Below, one piece after another: positions 33,543 to 46,200 of a stretch of 64,000 nt of DNA (position 1 is its first letter; each line of letters starts with the position of its first letter). Location of the stretch: NCBI GenBank assembly GCA_022606135.1, contig JABYQN010000006.1:2356001-2420000 (forward strand). The letters are read 5' to 3'. A program made the translations under genes and the position numbers. The notes below the pieces were generated by a model. It made no database searches. It had not been told where the DNA came from and was given only the letters and a program-made list of their open reading frames with translations. This DNA comes from Fomes fomentarius. Taxonomy: Eukaryota > Basidiomycota > Agaricomycetes > Polyporales > Polyporaceae.

Positions 33543-35740
33543 TCATGCGCTGTGTTCGTGAATGGAACTCTCCTTCTCCGTCTCCTTGCTATGCGGCTGC
33601 GCTTCGATATCCACAACCTCCGCAACCTCCGCAACGTCATCGTCGTCGGCATCCTCTTGCGGCAGGATCAGGTTGAGCACGAGCGCAACAACCCCAGCAA
33701 CCAAGACTGTCATACGTGTCAGCGACTAACGATTGAACGCGGGATACATAGAGACTTACAGGGCGTCGAGAGTATGATAGTAATTGAGTCAAACAGACCC
33801 TGTAGGCCCTTGTTCGGATTGCTGACACCGTCGAAAAGGTGGGTGAAGATGTCCGGGACGAGCAGGTCTCCGACGCCGAAGGACATCGCCGCTGCGAGGA
33901 TGAAGCGATCTCGGCGCGTGAAGCGATTATACGAGAGCACGCGGATACCAGAGGTCGCCACGGTGGCGAACAGGAAGGTCGTCACCCCTCCAAGAACGGG
34001 ATTCGGGACTGTAGAAAATCGTGAGTGGTCGCGAACTTGGAGAAGTTACGTAAACGTACTGGCTAAGAATACACCAGAGATCTTGCCGAGGACGCCAAAG
34101 AGAATGAGGAAGAAACAGCAGAAGCGACCCGCTGTCCGGTTAGCGCATCGTGTGATCGCAATGACTCCGTTGTTTTGAGCGAAGATGGAGAGAGGAGTCA
34201 CTGTGAACAGTGCAGACAGGAAGCCTCCGATACCATCGCTCTGTGAAGACCCGATGAGCACAAATGTTATAGATATTACATGTTCAAAATCTGAGGGACA
34301 CACCAGAACACCACCTTGTATGCGGGTGTCAAACTCGTCGCCGGCAACTGCGACGCGGGATACCTCAGCCGAAGCGGTAATATCGCCGATTGCCTCCATT
34401 GCCAAGGAAACTACAAGGATGAGTACTGAACAAGCTGAACGCGCTGGCAAGAAAACACTCACTATACACGGCCAACATGGGAAGTATCGCAGGTGCATAT
34501 ACACGGATCTTGAACGTGTGTACCCAAAGGAACGTAATCGCGGGTGCAGTCTTTATGCTGCTGCCATCAATGTAGCCAGCCGCCCCGGCAACGATGCATC
34601 CTACGGCAAGGCCAACAATGATCGAGATATTCTTGAGGAAAGGAGATCCAAACATCTCCGTGAGGATGATGCTGACGAAGGACAGGAAACCGAGTCCGAT
34701 GAATTCCGGTGAACCCCAGGGAAGAGGACGCGGCGCGAAGATAGTGGGGCACAGCTCGAAGATGCCTGAGGTGGGACGGCCCTTGCAGTCGTTGGATCCG
34801 CCGCCCCAGTTCGGAATGCCAGATGCGCCAATGAGAGAGGCACCTATCATGACAATGACAGTTCCAGTGACCATGGGAGGGAAGATGCGCTTGAGCACCC
34901 GTGCGGGGACAAATGACATGAATATTTCCAGGAATGAGCAGATGAGTGATGTCCCTAGAACCATATCAGCTACCATTCCAGCTAAGGAACGCTGTACATA
35001 CCCAGTACCATTCCATACGCGTCCGGGCAGGGACCTCGCGTGACTGTGCCATCTTCTGATACTGTCGATGGACATGTACCATCCGCATACATAGAGTTGA
35101 AGATCTGGCACACATGAGTCTCTGTGGTGGCACTCCATGAGAACATGGGCATCAACGTACCGCGTTTGCGGTGCTCAATGTGGCAAAACTTGTTCCGACG
35201 ACCGAGATGAGACCAGTGCCAAGATAATAGTTCCTGAACAGCCGTAAACGGGACATTTGCACCAGACTGAGAATGCCTACATCGCAAAGTTATACCTGCA
35301 TGATCATGCGAGAGCTGAGAAGACTGACCACAACCAATAAGGGAAGCGGAGATCATGTATGCAGACATCTCGGCGTCGAGGTTCAGCGTATTGGCGAAGA
35401 TAATCGGTGGGGTTATGAGCCCTGCGAGCATAGCGAGTGCATGCTGGAGACCACTTGCGGCAGCAAGAAGTAGTGGAAGCTCGGAGTCGAGTGCATAGAA
35501 GGGTGGGGCCGTCTTCGTGTGCCTCCCTTTACGACTCCAGGGAACGGCGGGCATACAAAGCCATGCATAGTCATAGTCACCGAGCCAACCATGTCGCGTT
35601 GTGATTTTATTCTGGACGCGCCTCACGCGGGCTCCGACATTCCAAGCACGTTCTATGTGAACGGCCGGGGTTGGACTCGGAGATGGTGGGGATATCTTGC
35701 TCGGCTGGTCTGCGGTGACGGAGTCAGAGCGGATGGACAT
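33543..35740 (-). CDS. Uric acid-xanthine permease, NAT/NCS2 family, intact copy
   Basis: H+-coupled purine transporter of the nucleobase-ascorbate transporter family (UapA/UapC type). Eight exons (35740-35329, 35276-35161, 35104-35002, 34954-34463, 34410-34304, 34240-34060, 34008-33760, 33706-33543) give 607 residues. Visible are the N-terminal LLLAAASGLQHALAMLAG (QH motif), PARVLKRIFPPMVTGTVIVMIGASL, GSPEFIGLGFLSFVSIILTE, the VSLAMEAIGDITASAEV helix of TM8, and FAQNNGVIAITRCANRTAGRF, in which QNNGVIAxTR fits the family signature. The acidic C-terminus is DADDDDVAEVAEVV. The signature residues indicate a urate/xanthine-type carrier. All introns have GT-AG ends. Confidence 0.93.
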
Positions 35741-35999
35741 GGCTAGAGCACGCCGTGGATGGGCTGGGGACGTCGAGGGGAACGGGTGTAACCCACAGAG
35801 GGTTCACTGCGACAGGAGACATTTTATATTTGACTGAAGCGGGGTGCATTCTAGATCGGGGGGAAAATGTTGGGAGATAAGAAGAGAAGGGGAAGCGGGA
35901 CGACACTATAAGCTTGGCCGCTCTATCTTATCGCTTACCGTCGCTTACCGTTCTCATGGGCGCTTCAATATCCGCAATTCACGTCGGTCGAGTCTGAAA

Positions 36000-36783
36000 G
36001 TCTGACTGCATGCTCGCATTCGCTTGTTCTCCTTCTTACATCGTTCACTTCGGTGCGCATACCGCTCCAAGCTCTATCGGCTCGTCCAGCTGCTGGATAT
36101 AGCACCAAAACTCGCTGACCACGTAGAATCCCTCGTTCGCTCTTATCAACACTCCCTAGATCGCGACAAACGGCGGCCTGTTGGACGGTTCGAGCTCGGC
36201 ATTTTCCCAGATACTCCCGATATCCGTCCCAGGTACAGACTGTCTGGAACAGTGCTTGCTGCTCCTGCCCTTAATTTCGTTCACTTCTGGGCTATGTAAT
36301 GGCATAGCCTAGCTGGTGCATCTGTCGACGGTCTGGATGATCAAGTTGCAATTGAAGAAGAACAGAGTTGGGCAATGGTACTTGACATATACTTCAGGAC
36401 TCATCGACCTCTTCCGGGCATTCGCAAGGGCCGTTGCTTTCCGCTCTCTCGTCATGTGTATTGTTCGAGCAATACATCTCTCTCGCTCCATTCACAAGCT
36501 TGCGTCCTGGAATACACAGAAATCCAGAGCTCGAGCATGTCCTCGAGGAGCCTCTGCTCTCGCTCATACTTCTTTCTGCGTCTAGAGCAGACAATGTTAT
36601 TTCTGAGCGACTAGTTGAATTGATCGGCTTCGATTACATTGAGCTGTCAATGCAGCTATTGAAAAAGCGTAAAGAGGCTGCACAATAGGTCTCCACTTAC
36701 CTCCACCATCGTAGTCAGCCAGCCATCATGATCACAACCTGAGCACTAGTTGCGCAGGTCAATGGACGCTGAGAAGGCAAACA
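36000..36783 (+). pseudogene. Truncated copy of the SLH1 5' end
   Basis: Matches 40070-40905 (the promoter and first exons of SLH1) with scattered differences. The SLH1 start ATG at 40238 corresponds to ATA here, and the homology stops abruptly after the segment ...aaggcaaacaa. No helicase motif is included. It is the left-over of the tandem duplication and cannot encode a helicase. Confidence 0.85.
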
Positions 36784-37020
36784 AAATTCTCAGGAGTTCC
36801 TTGTGTGGAACCGGAGTTTCCTATGTGAGGCGTTGAGGAGGGTGTGATGTGTTTTGTTTCGTTCTTGCGTCACCTAAGAATCAATCCATGTGTCACAGCT
36901 CTGCCTATTGGACTCTCGGGATCAAGCAATCATTGTCCACGAGACTGTCTGACCGCCGTAATGGCACGTTTAACCAGGACAATTGTAAATTACAGCATCG
37001 AGGCAATTGTCGCCAATACC
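36784..37020 (+). pseudogene. Truncated copy of the MYND paralog 3 3' end
   Basis: From about 36784 the sequence matches 33297-33542: the last codons of MYND paralog 3 (GAPYVEPEYP region) and the convergent 3' UTR shared with the permease. The frame is shifted by small deletions (tatgtgaggcg versus tatgtgggaggcg) and lacks any upstream coding part. Confidence 0.85.
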
Positions 37021-39195
37021 TCATGCACTGTGTTCGTGGATAGAACTCTCCTTCTCCTTGCTATGCGGCTGCACTTCGACATCGACAACTTCGACATCTT
37101 CGTCGTCATCGTCGGCATCCTCTTGCGGCAGGATCAGGTTGAGCACGAGCGCAACAACCCCAGCAATCCAGACTGCCGTCCATACGTCTCAGCTACTAAC
37201 GCAGCATACATGGTGAGACTTACAGGGGGTCGAGAGTACCATGGTGATGGAGTCAAACAGACCCTGCAGGCCCTTGTTCGGATTGCGGACACCGTCGAAG
37301 AGGTGGGTGAAGATGTCCGGGACGAGCAGATCCCCGAATCCGAAGGACATCGCCGCAGCGAGGATGAAGCAGTCTCGGCGCGTGAAGCGGTTATACGAGA
37401 GCACGCGCACACCGGACGTCGCTATGGTGGCATACAGGAAGGTCGTCACTCCTCCAAGGACGGGGTTTGGGACTGCATAACATCGTGACTCGTGAGCGGT
37501 CGCGGACTTGGAGAAGTCACGTAAACGTACTGGCTAAGAATACACCAGAGATCTTGCCGAGGACGCCAAAGAGAATGAGGAAGAAACAGCAGAAGCGACC
37601 CGCTGTCCGGTTAGCACATCGCGTGATCGCAATGACACCGTTGTTCTGAACGAAAATGGACACAGGAGTCAATGTGAACAGTGCAGACAGGAAGCCTCCG
37701 ATACCATCGCTCTGTGAAGACCCGATGAGCACAAATATGACATTCTCAACGTCCGAGGTACACACCAGAATGCCACCTTGAATGCGGGTGTCAAACTCGT
37801 CGCCGGCAACTGCGACGCGGGATACCTCAGCCGAAGCAGTGATATCGCCGATTGCCTCCATTGCCACGGAAACTTCAAGGGTGCTAAACAAGGCTAAGTG
37901 CGCTGAAGATAAAAGTGCTCGCTATACACGGCCAACATAGGAAGTATCGCAGGTGCATATACGCGGATCTTGAACGTGTGTACCCAAAGGAACGTAATCG
38001 CGGGTGCAGTCTTTATGCTGCTGCCATCAATGTAGCCAGCCGCCCCGGCAACGATGCATCCTACGGCAAGGCCAACAATGATCGAGATATTCTTGAGGAA
38101 AGGAGATCCAAACATCTCCGTGAGGATGATGCTGACGAAGGACAGGAAACCGAGTCCGATGAATTCCGGTGAACCCCAGGGAAGAGGACGCGGCGCGAAG
38201 ATAGTGGGGCACAGCTCGAAGATGCCTGAGGTGGGACGGCCCTTGCAGTCGTTGGATCCGCCGCCCCAGTTCGGAATGCCAGATGCGCCAATGAGAGAGG
38301 CACCTATCATGACAATGACAGTTCCAGTGACCATGGGAGGGAAGATGCGCTTGAGCACCCGTGCGGGGACAAATGACATGAATATTTCCAGGAATGAGCA
38401 GATGAGTGATGTCCCTAGAACCATATCAGCTACCATTCCAGCTAAGGAACGCTGTACGTACCCAGTACCATTCCATACGCGTCCGGGCAGGGACCTCGCG
38501 TGACTGTGCCATCTTCTGATACTGTCGATGGACATGTACCATCCGCGTACATAGAGTTGAAGATCTGGCACACATGAGTCTCTGTAGTGCTATGGAAACC
38601 CGGGCATTAGCTTACTGCGTTTGCGGCGCTCAGTGTGGAAAACCCTGTTCCGGCGACCGAGATGAGGCCAGTGCCGAGATAGTAGTTCCCGAACAGCCGT
38701 AGATGGGACATTTGCAAGAGACTGAGAATACCTGCATCGTCGGGTTATACCTACATGATCATGTGAGAGCTGAAGACACTGACCACAACCAATGAGGGAC
38801 GCGGACATCATATATGCAGACGTCTCGGCGTCGAGGTTCAGCGCATTAGCGTAGATGATCGGTAAGTTAATGATCCCCGCGAGCATAGCGAGTGCATGCT
38901 GGAGACCAGTTGCGGCAGCAAGGAGTAGCGGAAGCTCGGAGTCGAGTGCATAGAAGGGTGGGGCCGTCGTCGTGTGCCTCCCTTTACGACTCCAGGGAAC
39001 GGCGGGCATACATAGCCATGCATAGTCGTAGTCACCGAGCCAACCATGTCGCGTTGTGATCTTCTGCTAGATGCGCCTGACGCGGCTACCGACATTCCAA
39101 GCACGTTGTCTGTGGACGTCCGCTGTTGAATTCGGAGATGGTGGGAGAATATTGCTTGGCTGGTCTGCGGTGACGGAGTCAGAGCAAATGGACAT
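37021..39195 (-). pseudogene. NAT/NCS2 purine permease, decayed copy
   Basis: Colinear with the permease at 33543-35740; all eight exons can be traced from ATG 39195 to stop 37021-37023. Two lesions are visible. An in-frame TAG at 39067-39069 replaces CAG about 43 codons after the start. The donor of the fourth intron is GC (37921-37922, TATA|GCGAGC) where copy 1 has GT. Translation from a downstream ATG (MPAVPWSRKG) could still give nearly the whole transporter, missing the N-terminal cytosolic tail, so some activity cannot be excluded. The large middle exon is indistinguishable from copy 1, but introns and the N-terminal exon have clearly diverged. Confidence 0.8.
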
Positions 39196-39363
39196 AGGTA
39201 GAGAACGCGGTGGATACGCTGAGGACGCCGAGGGGGATGGGTGTAGCACACGGAACGTTCATTGCGCCAGGAAACATAATATATATAACCCGAGCGGGGT
39301 CCATTCTAGATTGGGGGAGGAATGTTGGGAGATAAGAAGGGACGGGAAGTGGGACGAAATAAG

Positions 39364-40056
39364 TACATCCAAGCCCTAAAGGATCCCTTTGCGGTCTCTT
39401 GGCCGGAGGGCACACTGTAGAAATCGATCCAAAGGAAAGAGATCTCCCGGGAATGTCAATGGCTCCTATGGTTGACGATACATGACGTACATGGTCGGAC
39501 GGGAATGGCTAAAGAACTCGATTATCGATGACGAGAGCAGTGTGCAGACTACTTGACTGCCATGTCGGGTAGTAGGGTTCTTCATACCTGCATCGCATCG
39601 CAGCATAGACGTTACTGTGATAGGTGGTACTCCATGATTGAACGTTGAAAGGCGTCTGGACGTCCTGGATAGAAGGTCTTGTCGGAAAAGACGTTCTGTT
39701 ACTCGTATTTGAAACCCAATCCTATAAGGTTGGGGACACCTTGCCTCCACTGGGTGACTGTCAGCGAGAGTTGAGTGGGTATTAAGAGAGAAGGATGTGA
39801 TAGGTGATATCACCAAAAGCATAAGTTCTCCATGGTGGCAGTCATCAGTTTCGGAGGATGTATCGCGATATGTTAGGACTATACCCATGCCCTACTATGT
39901 TGATTTGTTGACGCACCCCGGGAGCGATCCTGGCGGTGAGTCTAGCGTGCTGGAAATATTGGCATTCGTCGATCGCAGAGTCACCTTAGGGGTAGCTTAT
40001 GCGCTCCGTCAAAAACGTAAGTACCTCCACTGCCAGAGTTACTGGTATTACATAAG
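39364..40056. mobile_element. Extra 0.69-kb segment in the right duplication copy
   Basis: Aligning the copies, gggacgacactataagcttgg in the left copy is interrupted in the right copy: the left flank ends ATAAG at 39359-39363 and the right flank resumes ATAAG at 40052-40056. This looks like a 5-bp target duplication around an insertion. I see no clear terminal inverted repeats. Inside, the plus strand has an open stretch (about 39797-40015, e.g. PYYVDLLTHPGSDPGGESS) ending at a splice-donor-like site (gtaagtacc), so it may be a captured gene piece. A deletion from the left copy is the alternative. Confidence 0.4.
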
Positions 40057-40237
40057 CTTGGCGACGCGTTCTCATGGGCGCCTCAAGATACACACAAAGC
40101 GGTTCCGCGAGCGCGTCAGTCGAGTCTGACTGCAACGTTGCTCGCATTCACTTGTTCTCATTCTCGCATTCGCTTTCATCTTCTTCAGGGTGCATACAGT
40201 CTGCTCCAAGCTCTATTGGCTCGTCTAGCTACTGGAA

Positions 40238-43200
40238 ATGGCACCAACTTTCCCAGATCATCTGGAATCACTCATTGGCTCTTCTGAAGACTCCGTAGAT
40301 CGCGACAAAGGCCTGTTGGACGAGTGGGCCAGGTTCGTGCTCGGCATTTATCCCCATTACTCGCACCTGATAACTCTTCCAGGTACAAGCTGTCTGGGAG
40401 CAGTGCGTGCTGCTCCTGCCCCTAATTTTGTCCACTTCTCGGCTAATGGCAGTGCCTAGCTGGTGCATCTACCTACGGTCCGGCCGAACTTGAAGAAGAA
40501 CAGAATTGGGACACGGTACTTGACATCCTTCAGGACTCATCGACCTCTTCCGGGCCTTCGCAGTGGCCGTTGCTTTCCGCTCTCTCGTCGTGTGTATATT
40601 TTTCGAGCAATACATCTCTCTCGCTCCATTCACAAGCTTGCGTCCTGGAATCCACAGAAATCCAGAGCTCGAGCATGTCCTCGAGCCTCTGCTCTCGCTT
40701 CTTTCTTCGTCTAGAGCAGACGATGTTATTTCTGAGCAACTAGTTGAATTGATCGGCTTCGACAACATTGAGCTGTCAGTGCAGCTATTGGAAAAGCGTA
40801 AAGAGGCTGCGGAACAGATCTCCGCCTACCTCCATGATCGTATGAAGCCATCACAGCTTCCGCTAGTTGCGCAGGTGAATGGACGCGGAAAAGGCAAACA
40901 ACGAGAAGGTATAGCAACCGAGTGGGCAATAGTGCGTCGACGCTTGCAGCTCATAAATTCTCCCCTCTTCAGTGGTCGGAGTCCTTGATCCAGAAGAAGC
41001 CCGCAGGCGGGTGGAAGAGACACTACGAGCAAACGCTGAACGCCCGCTGTTTACTGGTATTGCTGTAAGCACCGTACTCACGCTTTGCTGACGATTCAGT
41101 ACCAATGGTAAATCGCGACAGCACGACACACCAGAGATCCTCCCTCATGTATACACATCGGCGTCGATGGCACAAGGCAATCTGCTATCGCATCTGGGCA
41201 CGCGATACGTGTTACCAATCGGAACCACACGTCATAATTACGAGGTTGGTCTCTAGTCAATGATCGTCAAAACGATTATCAGCTTCATGTCACTCAGGAC
41301 TATGAAGAAGTGGCGGTCCCTCCAGCAAAGGCCGTCCCTCCGCGAGCAACAGAACGACAAATACTCGTAGCTGAGCTGGACCCTCTAGCGAAGGGATCAT
41401 TTCCCGTGCGTACGAGAATGGGATCAGCAGGACACTTTCACTAAGCCATAGCAGGGGTACACTTCGCTCAACAGGATCCAGTCACTTGTCTATCCAACAG
41501 CGTATCAATCAAATGAGAACATGTTGGTCTGCGGTAGGTCATCCGTCGTGGTCCATCTGTAGGCCTTTATGCTGAGTATGTTGCATAGCTCCCACCGGTG
41601 CTGTGAGTCAGCTTTCTTGCTGGTTACATGTCCCGCTAACTCTGCCGCAGGGCAAAACCGATGTTGCGATGCTCACAGTACTACGAGTCATCCAACAACA
41701 TCTCGAACAAAGTGCCTCTTCCGGGAACCTGGCCTCGGCCGTCCAGCGCGACAAGTTCAAGATTATCTACGTGTAAGCAGGTGGGGAGTGCACGAGAGCT
41801 CATCTGATCTTCCAACATAAATATCTAGTGCACCTATGAAAGCTCTTGCGGCTGAGATCGTTCGCAAACTTGGCAAACGACTCAAGTGGCTGGCCATACT
41901 GGTCCGCGAACTTACAGGTGCATTGAGGAGCTGTCCACTCTGAATTTTCTTAGATGACGCTCGATACTAGGTGATATGCAGCTGACGAAACAGGAGATCA
42001 ACGAAACGCAGATCATCGTCACGACGCCCGAAAAATGGGACGTTGTCACGCGGAAACCAACGGGGGAAGGGGAGCTCGCTTCGGTGAGATGGCTAGTACG
42101 TGCTCTTTGTGGGTATCATCGCTAATCCGCACATATAGAAAGTCAAGTTGCTCATTATCGACGAGGTCCACCTACTGAACGACGAGCGCGGCGCTGTCAT
42201 CGAGACGATAGTTGCTCGTACACTCCGACAGGTAAGTACCAAACGGTCCTATCCTATTCCTTGTCAATGGTTCTGACAGTATCGCACAGGTAGAGTCCAC
42301 ACAGTCCGTCATCCGTATTGTAGGGTTGAGTGCCACGCTTCCCAACTATATCGATGTCGCCGACTTTCTCCAGTGCGCATAGCTCATTTCGCACCGATGA
42401 CATTTCACTAACTTCAGACATGCAGCGTCAACCGCCACACTGGCCTCTTCTACTTCGACACATCCTTCCGCCCAGTACCCCTAGAGCAGCACTTCATCGG
42501 CGTCAGGGGCAAGCCAAATAGTCCGACCGCTAGGAAGAACCTCGACCGCGTCGTCTTCGAGAAGGTCTCCGAGCTAGTACGAGAAGGCCACCAAGTAATG
42601 GTGTTTGTGCATGCGCGCAAGGAGACCGTCAAGGCTACCGAGGCGCTCAAAGAAGCTGCCCAAGCGGACGGCGTTCTCGACGACTTCAGTTGTCAGGAGC
42701 ACCCACAGTTCGATCTGTTCAGGAGAGAAATTGGGCAGTCGCGGAACAAGGAGATGAAGCAGCTATTCGATCTCGGCTTTGGAATTCACCACGCTGGTAT
42801 GTTGAGAACGGACCGGAATATGATGGAGCGGATGTTTGAGGCCAGGGCTATCAAAGTACGCGCTCGATAAATTATGGGCGAAACTAGTATTGAATTCTGC
42901 TGGATACAGGTGCTCTGCTGTACGGCAACACTGGCGTGGGGGGTTAACTTGCCGGCACATGCAGGTACGTATCTAGATGAAAAAACGTGGTCAATAATGT
43001 CTCTGAAGCTTCCAAATAGTCATTATCAAGGGTACACAAGTCTACGACAGCTCGAAGGGCGCGTTCACGGACCTCTCCGTCTTGGACGTGTTGCAAGTCT
43101 TCGGTCGAGCCGGTCGGCCTGGCCTTGAGACGAGCGGTGTTGGCTTCATCTGCACCTCCGAAGATAAGCTTCAACACTACCTCGATGCCGTGACGTCCCA

Positions 43201-46200
43201 AGTCGCGATAGAGTCCAAGTAGGCGCCAGATGCACAAATTTATAGACGATAGGTACTGACTGTTGTTTTCTAGGTTCGTCGCTGGCATGATCGACGCTCT
43301 GAATGCCGAGATTGCGCTCGGAACAGTTGCGAACGTCCACGATGCGGTACAGTGGCTTGGATACACCTACCTCTTTGTACGCATGCGCAAGAACCCATTA
43401 CAATACGGTATGACTGCCCCCGTGTTTTCAGCTGCTTTGTCTCATTGATATGATCGCGAATGCCCCCTAGGCATGGGCTGGGAGGAGGCCGCCGACGACC
43501 CTCAACTCGGTGCGAAGCGCAGCCAGCTCATCACCTCCGCTGCCCTCCAGCTGGCGGAGGCCCGTATGATTGCCTTTGACCGTAATACGGGAAGTCTAGT
43601 GATCACCGACCTGGGTCGCATTGCAGCAAAATATTACATCCGGCACAAGTCCATTGAGATCTTTAACGACAAGTTCCGACCAAAGATGTCTGAAGCCGAC
43701 GTACTAGACTTGCTAAGTCATAGCACCGAGGTATGTATACAGTCAATGACCGGTACAGTTCATGAAGTACTAATGGCTGTATATAGTTCGATCAAATACA
43801 GACTCGAGAGAACGAAGTTCAGGAGCTCAAATCATACGTCGAGCAAGAACTCATACCTTGCAATGTTAAGGTATGCATGCAGATCGAAGTGCCGTTTCGC
43901 GGTTGATTGTGAGCTTATCTTGAACAGGACACCAAAGAGATTACCAGTCAGACGAAAGTCAACATCCTCTTGCAAGCATACATCTCGCAGATACGACCGG
44001 AGGACTTCGCGCTGGTTTCTGATCAGATGTATGCTGCGCAGAACGGTGGCCGCATTGTTCGCGCACTGCTTGAGATCGCAATTTCTCGTAAGTGGGCGAA
44101 CGTTAGCGCCGTGCTCATGGGCATGAGTAAAGCCATCGAGAAGCGACTGTGGCCATTCGATAACCCGCTCAAGCAGTTCGAGTTGAAGATGGAGACGATG
44201 CACATGCTAGAAAGATGGGCGGACGATTATGCTGTGTCCGAGCTTGCGGAGATGAGTGCTGAGGAGCTGGGAAAGCTCATCCATCTCAATGAGAAGCACG
44301 GTGCTGCCGTGCGGAATTCCGCCAAACAGTTCCCTACCGTCAAGATCACCTACAAACTCAGGCCGCTCGGTTCCGACGTGCTCAAGATTGTCGTGAAGGT
44401 AGAGCGTCTGTTCAACTGGAGCAGCAAAATCCACGGCCACGTCGAGCCATTCTGGCTGTGGGTTGAGGACCACGAGGCGACCAACATCATGCAGCTCTCT
44501 CACCTGATCTTCCGACAAACCACCAACGCCATCGACGTCGACTTCGTCATCTCCATCCCCAAACACAGCCCGCCGCCTTCTGTGACCATCCGATTCGTCT
44601 CTGACCGATGGATGGGTGCGGAAGAAGAGGTCGTAGCCTCCCTCGAAGACCTTGTCATGCCTATCTCGTCCGAATCCCACACTCCGCGCCTCGACATTCC
44701 GTTCCTGCCTCTGTCCGTCGTGCAGAATCCTTCCCTGGTGCAGGTTCTGTTCCGCCACTTCCACGGATTCAACGCCATCCAAAGTCAAGTATACTGGAGC
44801 ATCGTGAAGTCACATTTGCATGCCCTTCTCTGTGCGCCAACCGGCTGTGGCAAGTCTGTGATTGGCCATATCACAATTTGGTACGTCTCGAGCTTGGTCC
44901 TGCTGTGATTACTCAGTACTGAGTCCCGTCACGTTCCACCACGACAGGGAGACATTACGCAACTCACCTAATAACGCATGGTGCCTGGTCGTCGCTCCTC
45001 GCCGGAGCGTCGCACTCGACGTGACGTCTGATTTGCGCCTAATCTGGAGAAGTGCTGACGCCTCAGTTGAGTTCGTTGGCGTCGATCGTCTGTTTGAACC
45101 ACCCTCTCGGAGGTCCGTCCGCGTCGTCACGGCGAGTGATCTTTTCTCAGCACTATCGCGGCGCGTAGATATCAAGCAAGCCCTCACGCGATTACGAATG
45201 GTGCTCTGCGAGAGCTTGGAGCTGCTCGATGCCGTGTATGAGCTCGGGGTTTCGCTGCTGCTACACGCCACGCAAGCGTACCCCGTCCGCTTTGTCGGTC
45301 TATCAAACTCTCTCAGCGACCCGGCGGACTTTGCAGCATGGCTCAACGTCGACCCACTGGCGCTGCACAGTTTCCGACCGACCGACCGCGACCAGGCTCT
45401 CTCGGTACTGACCCAGACGTTCACGATCCCGCAGTCCGCTGCGTTCTTCAAAGCGATGGCTAAGCCCGCACACAGCGCGATTCGTGCCGCCCCGGGCGAG
45501 TCTGCTATCGTCTTCGTGCCCTCGCGCAGCCAATGCACGTCCGTTGCGCTCGACCTTATCACCCAATGTGCTCTCGAGGCCGAGTCAGCGAAGGGCTACC
45601 TCCCCGACGGCGTCTCCGTCGAGCGGCTCGAGCTCTACCTCGCGCGGCTGCACGACTACAACGGCCTCCGGGACTTCGTCACGCGCGGCGTCGGCTTCTT
45701 CCATGAAGGCATCGCGAAGCCCGACCGTCTGCTCATGCTCGAGCTGTACGCGGAAGGCCTCGTGCGGGTGCTAATTGTCCCTCGGGACGCGTGCTGGACG
45801 CTGCCCGTGCGCGCGGTGACGGTCGTGGTCATGGGCACGCAATACGTGTACGTCCCGCCCGGGAGTGACGAGCGGCAGCTGCGCGACTACCCGCTGGAGG
45901 AGATTGTGCGCATGCAAGGGAGGGCGGTGCGCCATCACGGCGTGGGGCGCTTCCATCTGTTCTGCCAGGCGGAGGGCAAGGACACGATCACGCGCTTCCT
46001 CAACGACGGGCTTCCGCTCGAGTCTCGGCTGCTGGAGACGGAAGCCCTGCGGACGTGGTACACGGAGAGGCGGAAGGATGGGACGATCAGAGATAAGCAG
46101 GCGGCGGTGGACGTGCTATCGTTCACGTTCCTTGCGCGCCGACTGGTCAGCAACCCGGCGTATTACGATGCGCGGTCGACGTCGGTGAATGAGCTGCTGT

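Larger units (their letters stand above)
33297..36783. repeat. Tandem segmental duplication, left copy
   Basis: This block runs from the 3' end of MYND paralog 3, through NAT permease 1, into a partial copy of the 5' end of SLH1. It is repeated at 36784-40905 with an offset of about 3.46-3.49 kb across the permease; the offset rises to about 4.1 kb after an extra stretch of roughly 0.69 kb in the right copy. Similarity is high in exons and lower in introns and flanks. The left boundary lies near 33297 and the junction with the right copy near 36783. Confidence 0.9.
36784..40905. repeat. Tandem segmental duplication, right copy
   Basis: Second copy of 33297-36783. It contains the MYND3 3' remnant, the decayed permease 2, an extra stretch of about 0.69 kb, and then the true 5' part of SLH1. 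The most similar interval is 37964-38457 versus 34504-34997, where I see no difference at all. Confidence 0.9.

Noticed and set aside
38054..38503. 149-codon plus-strand frame, duplicated exactly at 34594-35043
   Set aside because: Its perfect duplication looked notable, but it is antisense to the permease exon in both copies and is explained by the conversion tract.
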